A model generated the notes under the pieces. The model made no database searches, was not told where the DNA came from, and saw nothing but the letters and a program-made list of their open reading frames with translations. Source: Actinomycetales bacterium (lineage in GTDB: Bacteria > Actinomycetota > Actinomycetes > Actinomycetales > Beutenbergiaceae). Taken from it: a stretch of 13,757 bases of DNA. The stretch is from contig JAENWO010000029.1 in NCBI GenBank assembly GCA_016649925.1, positions 1 through 13,757 of the forward strand, in the 5' to 3' direction. The translations under genes and the position numbers were made by a program. Shown piece after piece: positions 1 to 6,828 of this stretch. Every line of letters starts with the position of its first letter. Within the stretch, counting starts at the first letter, position 1.

Positions 1-227
1 GCGTCCGCAGACGCCGCGGGGGCGGCCGGTATCCTGGCCGCCCCGAGCGGCTCCTTCCTGGTCACGTCGGTCCGACGCGCGCCGCAGGACGTGCCTGCGC
101 TGCGCGGCCCTGACCAGACATGCAGCATGAAGCCTGCCCTGGAGACGACCGGGGCATCGGCGTCCTCGTCCTTCCCTGTGAGCCGGAAAAAGGTCGAGTG
201 GTCGTCATCCTCAGCGTCGCAGCTCAT
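1..227 (-). CDS. possible hypothetical protein, C-terminus beyond window
   Basis: This leftward frame starts at ATG 227 and stays open to the window edge (75 codons seen). A fair ribosome-binding stretch, AAGGTGAG, lies 3 bases before that ATG; another in-frame ATG lies 21 bases upstream with a weaker site. The product begins MSCDAEDDDHSTFFRLTGKD, acidic at first and Ala/Pro/Arg-rich later. I recognise no domain. About 84% of third codon positions are G or C, below the confident genes here. It lies downstream of the tRNA-Arg on the same strand, so it could be recently acquired DNA. It may equally be a chance frame, since GC-rich DNA carries many. Confidence 0.22.
   Translation of the reverse strand, partial: MSCDAEDDDHSTFFRLTGKDEDADAPVVSRAGFMLHVWSGPRSAGTSCGARRTDVTRKEPLGAARIPAAPAASAD
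19..44. terminator. GC-rich stem-loop, terminator-like
   Basis: A perfect 9-bp inverted repeat, GGGGCGGCC (19-27) and GGCCGCCCC (36-44), encloses an 8-base loop. No T-tract follows on either strand. It could end transcription from genes to the left, or simply be structured DNA. The neighbouring gene is outside the window, so its role is not settled. Confidence 0.3.
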
Positions 228-289
228 AAACTCACCTTCCCACCTCATCGCCTGTCGACAGACACACGCCGAGCCCGAGCGGAGAGAAC

Positions 290-336
290 CGGAGCCCTTA
301 CGGAGCCCTTGGCTACACCTCTGGCTGCACCTATGG
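290..336. repeat. two short adjacent direct repeats
   Basis: CGGAGCCCTT occurs at 290-299 and again at 301-310. It is followed by a 12-base unit repeated with one internal change and one at its last base (TGGCTACACCTC at 310-321, TGGCTGCACCTA at 322-333). Both lie just downstream of the tRNA 3' end in otherwise gene-free DNA. No function is evident. Confidence 0.5.
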
Positions 337-370
337 AGGCGGAAACGGCCGCGACCATGTCAAACACCGG

Positions 371-443
<73 letters not shown>

Positions 444-451
444 GCGCGTCA

Positions 452-480
452 AGGATATCCGCGCCCGGCCCCGGTGTGCC
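452..480 (-). promoter_or_regulatory. probable tRNA-Arg promoter
   Basis: On the minus strand a -10-like TATCCT lies at 457-452, 8 bases before the mature tRNA 5' end. A weak -35-like GGCACA lies 17 bases further upstream (480-475). Spacing is right for transcription starting almost at the mature end. The -35 match is only three of six bases. Confidence 0.4.
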
Positions 481-489
481 GGGGACCGG
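465..489. promoter_or_regulatory. strong palindrome between divergent tRNA and GTPase gene
   Basis: CCCCGG (469-474), TGTG, CCGGGG (479-484) forms a perfect hairpin. Four more pairs (465-468 with 486-489) extend it past one bulged A at 485. It overlaps the putative tRNA -35 region and lies about 65 bases before the GTPase start. It could be a regulator site, or simply structured GC-rich DNA. Confidence 0.35.
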
Positions 490-517
490 CCCGATCAGCC
501 TCCTCCGGCGCGCGCAG

Positions 518-547
518 TTGGTCTCGGCGCGTCGAAACGGGCAGGCT
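518..547 (+). promoter_or_regulatory. probable leaderless promoter of first GTPase gene
   Basis: TTGGTC (518-523), an 18-base spacer and CAGGCT (542-547) end 7 bases before GTG 555. No Shine-Dalgarno sequence precedes that start, so the transcript may begin at the start codon itself. The same -10/start arrangement recurs upstream of the globin and MscS genes in this window. Confidence 0.4.
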
Positions 548-554
548 AGGCCCC

Positions 555-2183
555 GTGACCACCAGCCCTTCGAGGACCGACGACGCCTCGCCCGTCCCCG
601 GCGAGCGGCTGCCGATGGTCGAGGTCATCGAGGACCTGCTGCGCAATCTCGACGCGGCGGCGCTCGCGCTCGACACCCCGGACGCCGACGACGCTCGCGC
701 GATGCGCGACCGGCTCGCCACCCAGGTGCGCAACCACCTGCTGCCCCGGCTGCGGCAGGTCTCGGCGCCCGCGATCGTGGTCGTCGGCGGCTCCACCGGG
801 GCGGGCAAGTCGACGCTCGTCAACTCGGTGGTCGGCGCGGAGGTGAGCGAGGCGGGTGTCCTGCGTCCCACCACCCGGGTACCGGTGTTCGTGGCCCACC
901 CCAAGGACGCCGAGCTCCTCGCGGACCACCCCGTGACAACGGTCGCGACGATCGTCGCGCACGGGGCCGTCCCGCGCGGGCTGGCGCTCCTGGACGCCCC
1001 GGACCTGGACTCGGTGCACTCGGGAAACCGCGGGCTCGCCGACGAGCTGGTCGAGCTCGCGGACCTGTGGGTCTTCGTCACCACCGGCTCCCGCTACGGC
1101 GATGCCCTGCCCTGGCAGCGCCTGCGGAGCGCCTCCGACCGTGGGGTCTCCCTCGCCGTCGTCCTCAACCGCGTGGACCGTCGGGCCCTGCTGAAGGTGC
1201 GCCGGGACCTCTTCAGCCGCCTCGAGGGCCAAGGCTTCGGCGCGGTGCCGTTCTTCGTCATCCCCGACGTCGGCCCCCACGAGGGCGTGCTCCCACCGGC
1301 CCTCGTCGCGGAGCTCACCAGCTGGTTGACCGTCCTCGGCGCGCAGAGCCAGTCGCGCAGCGTCATCGCCCGGACCGTGCGAGGGGCGTGGCCGGCGCTG
1401 CGGCAGGACGTGCAGTCGGTGGCCGCGGCGCTCGACGTGCAGCGCCGCACGAGCCTCTCCCTGCACAACCAGCTCCAGGCGGCCACCACGGGCGTCGCCG
1501 CGCAGGTCCGCCGGGATATCGAGTGCGTCTCGGCCGCGACGGGTGCACCGACGACGGCGTGGCTCGCCGGGGCGAGCACGGGTGGCGTCCTCGCGCCGCT
1601 CGTCGCGGCGCCCGCGAACATGTTCGAGGCCTGGCGCTTCCGCCGGGCGAACGCGGCCCGCAACGTGGCCGTCCAGTCGCTGCGTGACGTCAGCGTCGAC
1701 GTTGCCGTCACGCTGATCCGCGCGGCGGCAGAGCTCGGGGAGCGCTCGGTCCGTCAGGCGGCGGCGCAGTCGGCGGCCGGTGCTCAGGTGGCGGCGCTGG
1801 TGGACGTCGGCGCTGGCGCCTCCGCGCGCGAGAACCGTCTGGGCGCCCTCTTCGCGGAGTGGACCGGTGTGGTCAGGCGACGGCTCGCCCGGCTCGCGAG
1901 CGTGACGGACGATTCCGGCCTGGAACCGGCCGGCGTCGCCGCGCTGGTGGAGTCGGCCGCGGTGGGGCTCGACGGGGCCGAGCGCGCCGTGGCGCGCATC
2001 CTCGGGGAGCCGGGCTCCGCCGTCGTGCAGCACCTGCGTGCGGAGCTGGCATCCTGGGCCGAGGCGGCCGTGGCGGCTGAGGCAGACGCGTTCGTCGCGG
2101 CCCTGGACGGGCTGGGAGTGGACGACGGCGGAGCAGCCACCGGTCTGCGGCTGCGCGCCAGCGAGCTGAAGGGGTACCTGTGA
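555..2183 (+). CDS. dynamin-like / YfjP-type GTPase, first of a pair
   Basis: This predicted P-loop GTPase (542 aa) probably acts at the membrane or in cell-envelope or division processes. Visible motifs are the P-loop GGSTGAGKS (residues 78-86), switch-I-like RPTT (104-107), G3-like DAPDLDS (147-153) and G4 NRVD (205-208). The rest is Ala-rich and probably helical, with a weak hydrophobic stretch near 336-358. The frame stays open upstream through the tRNA, so the true start must be later. I chose GTG 555, which sits 7 bases after a -10-like CAGGCT; ATG 615 is the alternative and also lacks a ribosome-binding site. The stop overlaps the next GTPase start in GTGA, implying translational coupling. 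Tandem GTPases of this kind recall bacterial dynamin-like pairs such as Streptomyces DynA/DynB, but orthology is inference. Database names such as 'ABC transporter' or 'GTPase Era-like' would be misleading. Confidence 0.88.
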   Translation: MTTSPSRTDDASPVPGERLPMVEVIEDLLRNLDAAALALDTPDADDARAMRDRLATQVRNHLLPRLRQVSAPAIVVVGGSTGAGKSTLVNSVVGAEVSEAGVLRPTTRVPVFVAHPKDAELLADHPVTTVATIVAHGAVPRGLALLDAPDLDSVHSGNRGLADELVELADLWVFVTTGSRYGDALPWQRLRSASDRGVSLAVVLNRVDRRALLKVRRDLFSRLEGQGFGAVPFFVIPDVGPHEGVLPPALVAELTSWLTVLGAQSQSRSVIARTVRGAWPALRQDVQSVAAALDVQRRTSLSLHNQLQAATTGVAAQVRRDIECVSAATGAPTTAWLAGASTGGVLAPLVAAPANMFEAWRFRRANAARNVAVQSLRDVSVDVAVTLIRAAAELGERSVRQAAAQSAAGAQVAALVDVGAGASARENRLGALFAEWTGVVRRRLARLASVTDDSGLEPAGVAALVESAAVGLDGAERAVARILGEPGSAVVQHLRAELASWAEAAVAAEADAFVAALDGLGVDDGGAATGLRLRASELKGYL

Positions 2184-3673
2184 GCAGCGTGGCGACCGGG
2201 CCGGAGGCCGGCACCGAGCTGAGCCGTCGGATGGAGGAGATCTCGGCCGCGCTGGAGCTGGCCGGTGACCGGCTCGACGCCGATCTCGTCGCCCGGGCGC
2301 GCGAGGACCTCACCCACATCACCCGACGGGTGGAGCTCGGTGTCGACTACTCCGTGGTCGCGCTCGTCGGTGGCACCGGCTCCGGCAAGTCCAGCCTGTT
2401 CAACGCCATCTCGCACCTGAAGTTCGCCGACGTCGGTGTCATCCGCCCCACCACCTCCCAGGCCGCGGCGTGCGTGTGGGGGAGCAAGGCGACCCGCCTG
2501 CTGGACTTCCTCCAGGTCTCCCTGGACCGGCGGATCCAGCGCGAGTCCGGCCTCGACGGCGACCGCGAGGAGGCGCTCGCCGGCCTCGTGCTGCTCGACC
2601 TGCCGGACCACGACTCCGTGGCGCAGACCCACGCCGACCAGGTGAACCGGTTGCTGCCGCTCATCGACCTGCTGGTCTGGGTGGTCGACCCGCAGAAGTA
2701 CGCGGACAACGCGCTGCATGAGAAGTACCTCCGCGCTCTCGCCGCCCGGCACGAGGCGATGCTCGTCGTCATCAACCAGGTGGACACCATCCCACCGGCG
2801 GCCGTCGATCGCGTGCGTGACGACGTCGCGCGTCTGCTTGCCGAGGACGGCCTCGCCGACGTGCGCATCATGACCGCCTCCGCCCGCGCCGGCCTCGGCA
2901 TCGAGGCGATCCGCGTCCACCTGGCCGACGTCATCGCCGCGGAGTCGATGTCCGCGCGGACCGCCAGGGCGGAGCTGGCCGCCCTCACCCGGCGCCTCGG
3001 CACGGGTATCGCCGCCTCCGACCCGCAGCCCCCCGATGTGGGACGGACCGCGGACCGGGTCGCCGTGTCCGCCGGGGTGCCCTCGGTAGCCCAGTCCGTG
3101 CGCACGGCCGTGGCCAGCCCCCGCGACGTGGCGCTCAGCCCGGTGCAGCCGCCCGCGCGCAGCCGCATCGACGCCATCCGCGAGGAGTGGCTCGCTGAGG
3201 CCACGCGCGGACTGCCGCCGCGCTGGCTGGCCGACGCCACTGCTCGCGTCCCCTCCGCGCAGATCTTCCACGAGCACGTCACCGAGGCCCTGGGTGGCGT
3301 CGCGATGCCCGACGCCCGGGACGAGGTGGCCGCGCGCTCGCGGCTGCTCGGACTGGTGGCCGGTGGCCTCGGGATCGCGCTGCTCTTCGCGGCGGCGATC
3401 GCGCTGCTCTTCGCGGCGGCGATCGTGCTGCCCTCCGCCTCCACTACGGCGGCGCTGCTCGGGGGCGGGGGAGTGCTCGTCCTGATCGTCGGAGCGCTGC
3501 TCCTGTCGTCGTCGCGGTCCGGGCGCGCGCGCACCGCGCAGGACCGGTCCGCCGGATACCTGGCCTCGGCCACGACGGCCGTTGCCGGGGTGGTCCGCGC
3601 GGACCTCGTCGAGCCGACGGCGGCGCCACTGGCTGATCATGCCGACGTCCGGCGGGGCGTGCACGGGGCCTGA
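2180..3673 (+). CDS. dynamin-like / YfjP-type GTPase with membrane segments, second of a pair
   Basis: A 497-residue GTPase homologous in layout to its upstream partner. The P-loop is GGTGSGKSS (64-72), switch I RPTT (89-92), G3 DLPDHDS (140-146), G4 NQVD (199-202), and a G5-like TASARAG follows. A linker rich in Pro and Arg leads to two hydrophobic segments, about 391-420 and 424-446, so this member is probably the membrane anchor of the pair. The GTG start overlaps the previous stop by 4 bases and has GAAGGGG 6 bases upstream, so start and operon are well supported. The first membrane segment contains an exact 24-bp tandem duplication adding eight residues. GTP binding is clear. The cellular role (septum, membrane remodelling or other) is inferred only from the family. 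Confidence 0.9.
   Translation: MSSVATGPEAGTELSRRMEEISAALELAGDRLDADLVARAREDLTHITRRVELGVDYSVVALVGGTGSGKSSLFNAISHLKFADVGVIRPTTSQAAACVWGSKATRLLDFLQVSLDRRIQRESGLDGDREEALAGLVLLDLPDHDSVAQTHADQVNRLLPLIDLLVWVVDPQKYADNALHEKYLRALAARHEAMLVVINQVDTIPPAAVDRVRDDVARLLAEDGLADVRIMTASARAGLGIEAIRVHLADVIAAESMSARTARAELAALTRRLGTGIAASDPQPPDVGRTADRVAVSAGVPSVAQSVRTAVASPRDVALSPVQPPARSRIDAIREEWLAEATRGLPPRWLADATARVPSAQIFHEHVTEALGGVAMPDARDEVAARSRLLGLVAGGLGIALLFAAAIALLFAAAIVLPSASTTAALLGGGGVLVLIVGALLLSSSRSGRARTAQDRSAGYLASATTAVAGVVRADLVEPTAAPLADHADVRRGVHGA
3373..3420 (+). repeat. 24-bp exact tandem duplication inside GTPase gene
   Basis: Bases 3373-3396 and 3397-3420 are identical, and the next bases (GATCG) begin a third copy before it diverges. 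The unit is 24 bases, so the frame is kept: it encodes IALLFAAA twice (residues 399-414) in the predicted transmembrane helix. Replication slippage is the simplest origin. Confidence 0.9.
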
Positions 3674-3735
3674 GCGGGCTGTTCGGCCTCGGCGGGTCGG
3701 GGCCGGCCTGTCTCCCTTCGGTGTGGCAAGGACCG

Positions 3736-3772
3736 TCGTCCACAGGCCGTCCTGGATGCCCCGTTGTCCCCA
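3736..3772 (+). promoter_or_regulatory. two DnaA-box-like sites upstream of ssb
   Basis: The 186-base gap between the GTPase and ssb genes holds TCGTCCACA (3736-3744) and TTGTCCCCA (3764-3772) in the same orientation. Each differs by one base from TTGTCCACA, the DnaA-box form common in high-GC actinobacteria. Chance matches are possible in GC-rich DNA. I see no convincing -35/-10 pair in this gap. Confidence 0.2.
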
Positions 3773-3859
3773 GGCGAGAATGTTCTGCTGGGGCAGCGTG
3801 GTCGCCGTCGGCCAGCCTGGGATCTTCCGGAACACGCCGGACCCAGCGAGGAGAGCACC

Positions 3860-4357
3860 ATGTCCAACGAGATCGAGGTCACCGTCCAGGGGTACGTCGG
3901 CAAGGACCCGACGCTGAAGAAGTCCGACGGCAAGGCCGACTTCGTCCAGCTCCGCATCGGCAGCACCCCCCGCGTCCGCAACCGTGAGGACGGGCAGTGG
4001 GCCGACGGAAGCACCCAGTGGTTCTCCGTGAAGTTCTGGGGCGAGTTCGCGGTGAACGTCGCCGCGAGCGTCCGGCGGGGGGACAGCGTCGTCGTGCGGG
4101 GCCGGCTCCAGCACGAGGAGTACATCACCGAGAAGGGCGAAGAACGCTGGAACGCGGTGATCCTGGCGAACGCGTTCGGTCCCGACCTCAAGTACGCGAT
4201 CGCGCACCCCATGAGGGTCCGCCGGGAGACCGAGGTGCCCAGCGAGGGTCCGCTGGACGTCAACGGCTACGAGGTGGTCGAGGACGAGGAGACGCCCGAG
4301 GGCGCGGAGGAGGACGACCCCATCTCGATCGCTGCGCGGATCAGTGCCGGGGTGTGA
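3860..4357 (+). CDS. ssb: single-stranded DNA-binding protein, paralogue type
   Basis: A 165-residue SSB with an N-terminal OB fold (about 1-110), including VTVQGYVGKDPTLK near the start, WFSVKFWGEFA in the middle and GDSVVVRGRL after it. It binds single-stranded DNA in replication, repair or recombination. ATG 3860 is preceded by AGGAG (3849-3853) at good spacing. The C-terminus is acidic but lacks the Gly-rich linker and the DDDIPF-like tip through which main SSBs recruit partners; it ends ISAGV. This fits the second, shorter SSB of actinobacteria (SsbB in Streptomyces), placed by EttA, rather than the replication SSB next to rpsF/rpsR. The last codons lie in a perfect 24-bp inverted repeat that continues past the stop. 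Confidence 0.93.
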   Translation: MSNEIEVTVQGYVGKDPTLKKSDGKADFVQLRIGSTPRVRNREDGQWADGSTQWFSVKFWGEFAVNVAASVRRGDSVVVRGRLQHEEYITEKGEERWNAVILANAFGPDLKYAIAHPMRVRRETEVPSEGPLDVNGYEVVEDEETPEGAEEDDPISIAARISAGV

Positions 4358-4396
4358 ACCGGGGCCCGGCCGGCGCAGCGATCGAGATGGGGTCGT
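4314..4396. repeat. perfect 24-bp inverted repeat across the ssb stop codon
   Basis: Arms 4314-4337 and 4373-4396 are exact reverse complements over 24 bases, with a 35-base spacer containing the ssb stop (4355-4357). The spacer holds a further 6-bp stem, GCCGGG (4346-4351) with CCCGGC (4365-4370). Transcribed, this would be an unusually stable hairpin between ssb and ettA. No T-tract follows. The left arm encodes DDPISIAA of the SSB tail. It could act as terminator, attenuator or 3'-end stabiliser. Confidence 0.9.
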
Positions 4397-4410
4397 GCCC
4401 GGACGGGAAA

Positions 4411-4439
4411 ACGACATCGCCGTCCCGGACACGTAGGGT
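4411..4439 (+). promoter_or_regulatory. probable ettA promoter
   Basis: ACGACA (4411-4416), a 17-base spacer and TAGGGT (4434-4439) lie after the inverted repeat and about 38 bases before the ettA start. The -10 fits TANNNT and the -35 shares GACA with the consensus. This would let ettA and the thioesterase be transcribed independently of ssb. Confidence 0.42.
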
Positions 4440-4477
4440 GAGGGGTTGATCCTGCCCTAACCAGTCCTGGGAGTGTT

Positions 4478-6156
4478 GTGGCCGAGTACATCTACTCGAT
4501 GGTCAAGGCGCGTAAAGCGCACGCCGAGAAGGTCATCCTCGATGACGTGACGATGGCGTTCCTGCCTGGTGCCAAGATCGGCATGCTCGGCCCCAACGGG
4601 GCCGGTAAGTCGACGATCCTCAAGATCATGGCCGGTCTGGACACCCCAACGGTGAGGCGCGCCTCACCCCCGGGTACACCGTCGGCATCCTCCTGCAGGA
4701 GCCGCTGCTGAACGAGGAGAAGACCGTCCTCGGCAACGTCGAGGAGGGCGTCGGCCAGATCAAGGGCAAGCTCGACCGGTTCAACGAGATCGGTCACCTG
4801 ATGGCTGAACCGGACGCCGACCTCGACTCGCTGCTCGCCGAGATGGGGACCCTGCAGGCGGACATCGACAACGCCGACGCCTGGGACCTGGACGCACAGC
4901 TGGAGCAGGCGATGGACGCGTTGCGGTGCCCGCCGCCCGACGCCGACGTCACCACGCTCTCCGGTGGCGAGCGGCGCCGCGTCGCGCTGTGCAAGCTGCT
5001 CCTGGAGAAGCCTGACCTGCTGCTCCTGGACGAGCCCACGAACCACCTCGACGCCGAGAGCGTGCTCTGGCTCGAGCAGCACCTCTCGAAGTATCCCGGC
5101 GCCGTCATCGCCGTCACCCACGACCGGTACTTCCTCGACCACGTCGCGGAGTGGATCGCCGAGATCGACCGCGGGCGCCTCTACCCGTATGAGGGCAACT
5201 ACTCCACCTACCTGGAGAAGAAGGCGGATCGGATCCAGGTCCAGGGCAAGAAGGACGCCAAGCTCGCCAAGCGCCTCAAGGACGAGCTCGAGTGGGTGCG
5301 CGCGAGCGCCAAGGGCCGCCAGACGAAGTCCAAGTCCCGGCTCGCCCGGTACGAGGAGATGGCCGCCGAGGCGGACCGCACCCGCAAGCTGGACTTCGAC
5401 GAGATCCAGATCCCGCCGGGCCCGCGGCTCGGCTCGCTGGTGCTGGAGGCCACCGACCTGGAGAAGGGCTTCGGGGACCGCCAGCTCATCGACGGCCTGA
5501 GCTTCACCCTGCCCCGCAACGGCATCGTCGGCGTCATCGGTCCGAACGGTGTCGGTAAGACGACGCTGTTCAAGACGATCATCGGCCTGGAACCGCTCGA
5601 CGGCGGCACGCTCAAGATCGGGGAGACGGTCAAGATCTCCTATGTAGACCAGTCCCGCGGCGGCATCGACCCAAAGAAGACGCTGTGGGAGGTCGTCTCC
5701 GACGGGCTGGACTTCATCCAGGTCGGTCACGTGGAGATCCCCTCGCGCGCCTACGTCTCGCAGTTCGGGTTCAAGGGCCCGGACCAGCAGAAGCCCGCCG
5801 GCATCCTCTCCGGCGGTGAGCGCAATCGGTTGAACCTCGCCCTCACCCTCAAGCAGGGCGGCAACCTGCTCCTGCTGGACGAACCCACCAACGACCTGGA
5901 CGTCGAGACCCTCGGCAGCCTGGAGAACGCACTGCTGAACTTTCCCGGGTGCGCCGTCGTGGTCTCCCACGACCGGTGGTTCCTCGACCGGGTCGCGACG
6001 CACATCCTCGCCTACGAGGGCACCGAGGAGGACCCCGCGAACTGGTACTGGTTCGAGGGCAACTTCGCCGCGTACGAGGAGAACAAGGTGGAGCGTCTCG
6101 GTGCTGACGCGGCGCGTCCGCACCGCGTCACCTACCGCAAGCTCACCCGCGACTGA
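4478..6156 (+). pseudogene. ettA: EttA-type ABC-F ATPase interrupted by a frameshift
   Basis: Encodes a two-domain ABC-F protein, matching the actinobacterial energy-dependent translational throttle along its whole length. EttA binds the ribosomal E site and gates elongation according to energy state. Starting at GTG 4478 (GGGAG 4 bases before it), frame 1 gives MAEYIYSMVKARKAH and Walker A GPNGAGKST (codons 38-46), then breaks after GLDTP at about 4646. Homology resumes at once one frame over (NGEARLTPGYTVG, from 4648) and runs to the stop at 6156. That frame carries signature LSGGE (4957), Walker B LLLLDEPTNHLD (D codon 5029), the linker, second Walker A GPNGVGKTT (5539), second LSGGE (5806) and second LLLLDEPTNDLD (D codon 5878). 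Restoring one base, or four by comparison with relatives reading PSNGEA, gives about 560 residues, the family length. A sequencing or assembly error is quite possible. Unrepaired, frame 1 makes a 77-residue fragment. Confidence 0.93.
4651..4668. repeat. perfect 18-bp palindrome beside the ettA frameshift
   Basis: GGTGAGGCGCGCCTCACC is its own reverse complement and begins three bases after the CCCC run (4644-4647) where the reading frame breaks. It can fold as a 7-bp stem with a CGCG loop. Such a structure can promote polymerase slippage in the cell or misreading during sequencing. Confidence 0.9.
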
Positions 6157-6166
6157 GGACGGACCG

Positions 6167-6625
6167 GTGACGCGTACCACTGTGCCGGTCCACGTCCGCT
6201 GGTCGGACATCGACGGCTACGGCCACGTCAACAACGCGGCGATGCTCACCCTCCTGGAGGACGCGCGCATCGCGGCGTTCTGGTCGCACGACCTGCCCGA
6301 CGAGGGCGCTCGGTCCACCCAGGTGCTGGCGGCCGGGCCGGGCGCGGCGAGCGTCACGCTCGTCGCACGTCAGGAGATCGAGTACCTCGCCCCGCTGCCG
6401 TACTCACAGCGACCTGTGCTCGTCGACCTCTGGATCGGCCGGATCGGGGGCGCGAGCCTCGACGTCTGCTACGAGGTGAACGGTCCGCAAGGCGTGTGCG
6501 CGCGGGCGATGAGCTCGATGGTCATGGTCGACGCCGCCTCCGGCAGCCCGCGCCGGCTCACCGAGACCGAGCGGGCCGCCCTCGCGCCGTTGCTCGAGGA
6601 GCCGATCACGTTCAGGCGTCGCTGA
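6167..6625 (+). CDS. YbgC/4HBT-family acyl-CoA thioesterase
   Basis: A 152-residue single-hotdog protein of the 4HBT superfamily, likely hydrolysing an acyl-CoA thioester in the cytoplasm; the substrate cannot be told. The family motif RWSDIDGYGHVNNAAML (residues 11-27) contains the candidate catalytic Asp (D14 or D16) and the His-Val-Asn-Asn segment at the start of the long hotdog helix. I chose GTG 6167 because TGAGGAC, which includes the ettA stop, lies 7 bases upstream; the same frame is open further up inside ettA but has no good start there. It follows ettA by 10 bases and is probably co-translated with it, a pairing commonly seen in actinobacteria. Its 3' end overlaps the converging topoisomerase remnant by 14 bases. 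Confidence 0.88.
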   Translation: MTRTTVPVHVRWSDIDGYGHVNNAAMLTLLEDARIAAFWSHDLPDEGARSTQVLAAGPGAASVTLVARQEIEYLAPLPYSQRPVLVDLWIGRIGGASLDVCYEVNGPQGVCARAMSSMVMVDAASGSPRRLTETERAALAPLLEEPITFRRR

Positions 6626-6828
6626 GCAGCTTCAGTACCGCCCGCTCGGCGACGTCCGGGACGGCCCCCACCCGGCTGACCTTCCTCGAACGCGTCGATC
6701 ACCCGCGGGTCGATGTAGGACGAACGAGCGACGGTCGGGGTGTTCCCGAGGTACGAGGCCGCCTGCTTGACCGAGGCCCCCACCTGCTTCTTCTTTGCCG
6801 TCCGACTCGCTGCCTCCATCTCCTGCCC
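6612..6828 (-). pseudogene. C-terminal remnant of type IB DNA topoisomerase
   Basis: Read leftward, ASRTAKKKQVGASVKQ, then YLGNTPTVARSSYIDPRVID and AFEE match the C-terminal end of poxvirus-like bacterial topoisomerase IB, including the active-site tyrosine in SYIDPRV. After AFEE the match continues only one frame over (VSRVGAVPDVAERAVLKLL), ending at a TGA at 6614-6612. So the remnant is frameshifted near 6690. Everything N-terminal is missing: similarity stops at about 6828, where an AraC remnant begins on the other strand. Full-length enzymes have over 300 residues, so only about a fifth remains. A complete copy may lie elsewhere in the genome. The remnant is assigned from recognised family sequence, not a search. 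Confidence 0.78.

Noticed and set aside
546..2033. Long leftward open frame antisense to the first GTPase
   Set aside because: Shadow of a gene with clear GTPase motifs; its composition is that of antisense GC-rich DNA.
1784..4432. Very long leftward open frame (about 880 codons) antisense to the GTPase and ssb genes
   Set aside because: It is rich in Arg, Gly, His and Pro as expected from the complement of GC-rich coding DNA, covers three well-supported genes and shows no domain. The stretch in the GTPase-ssb gap reads almost like protein but has no start or partner.
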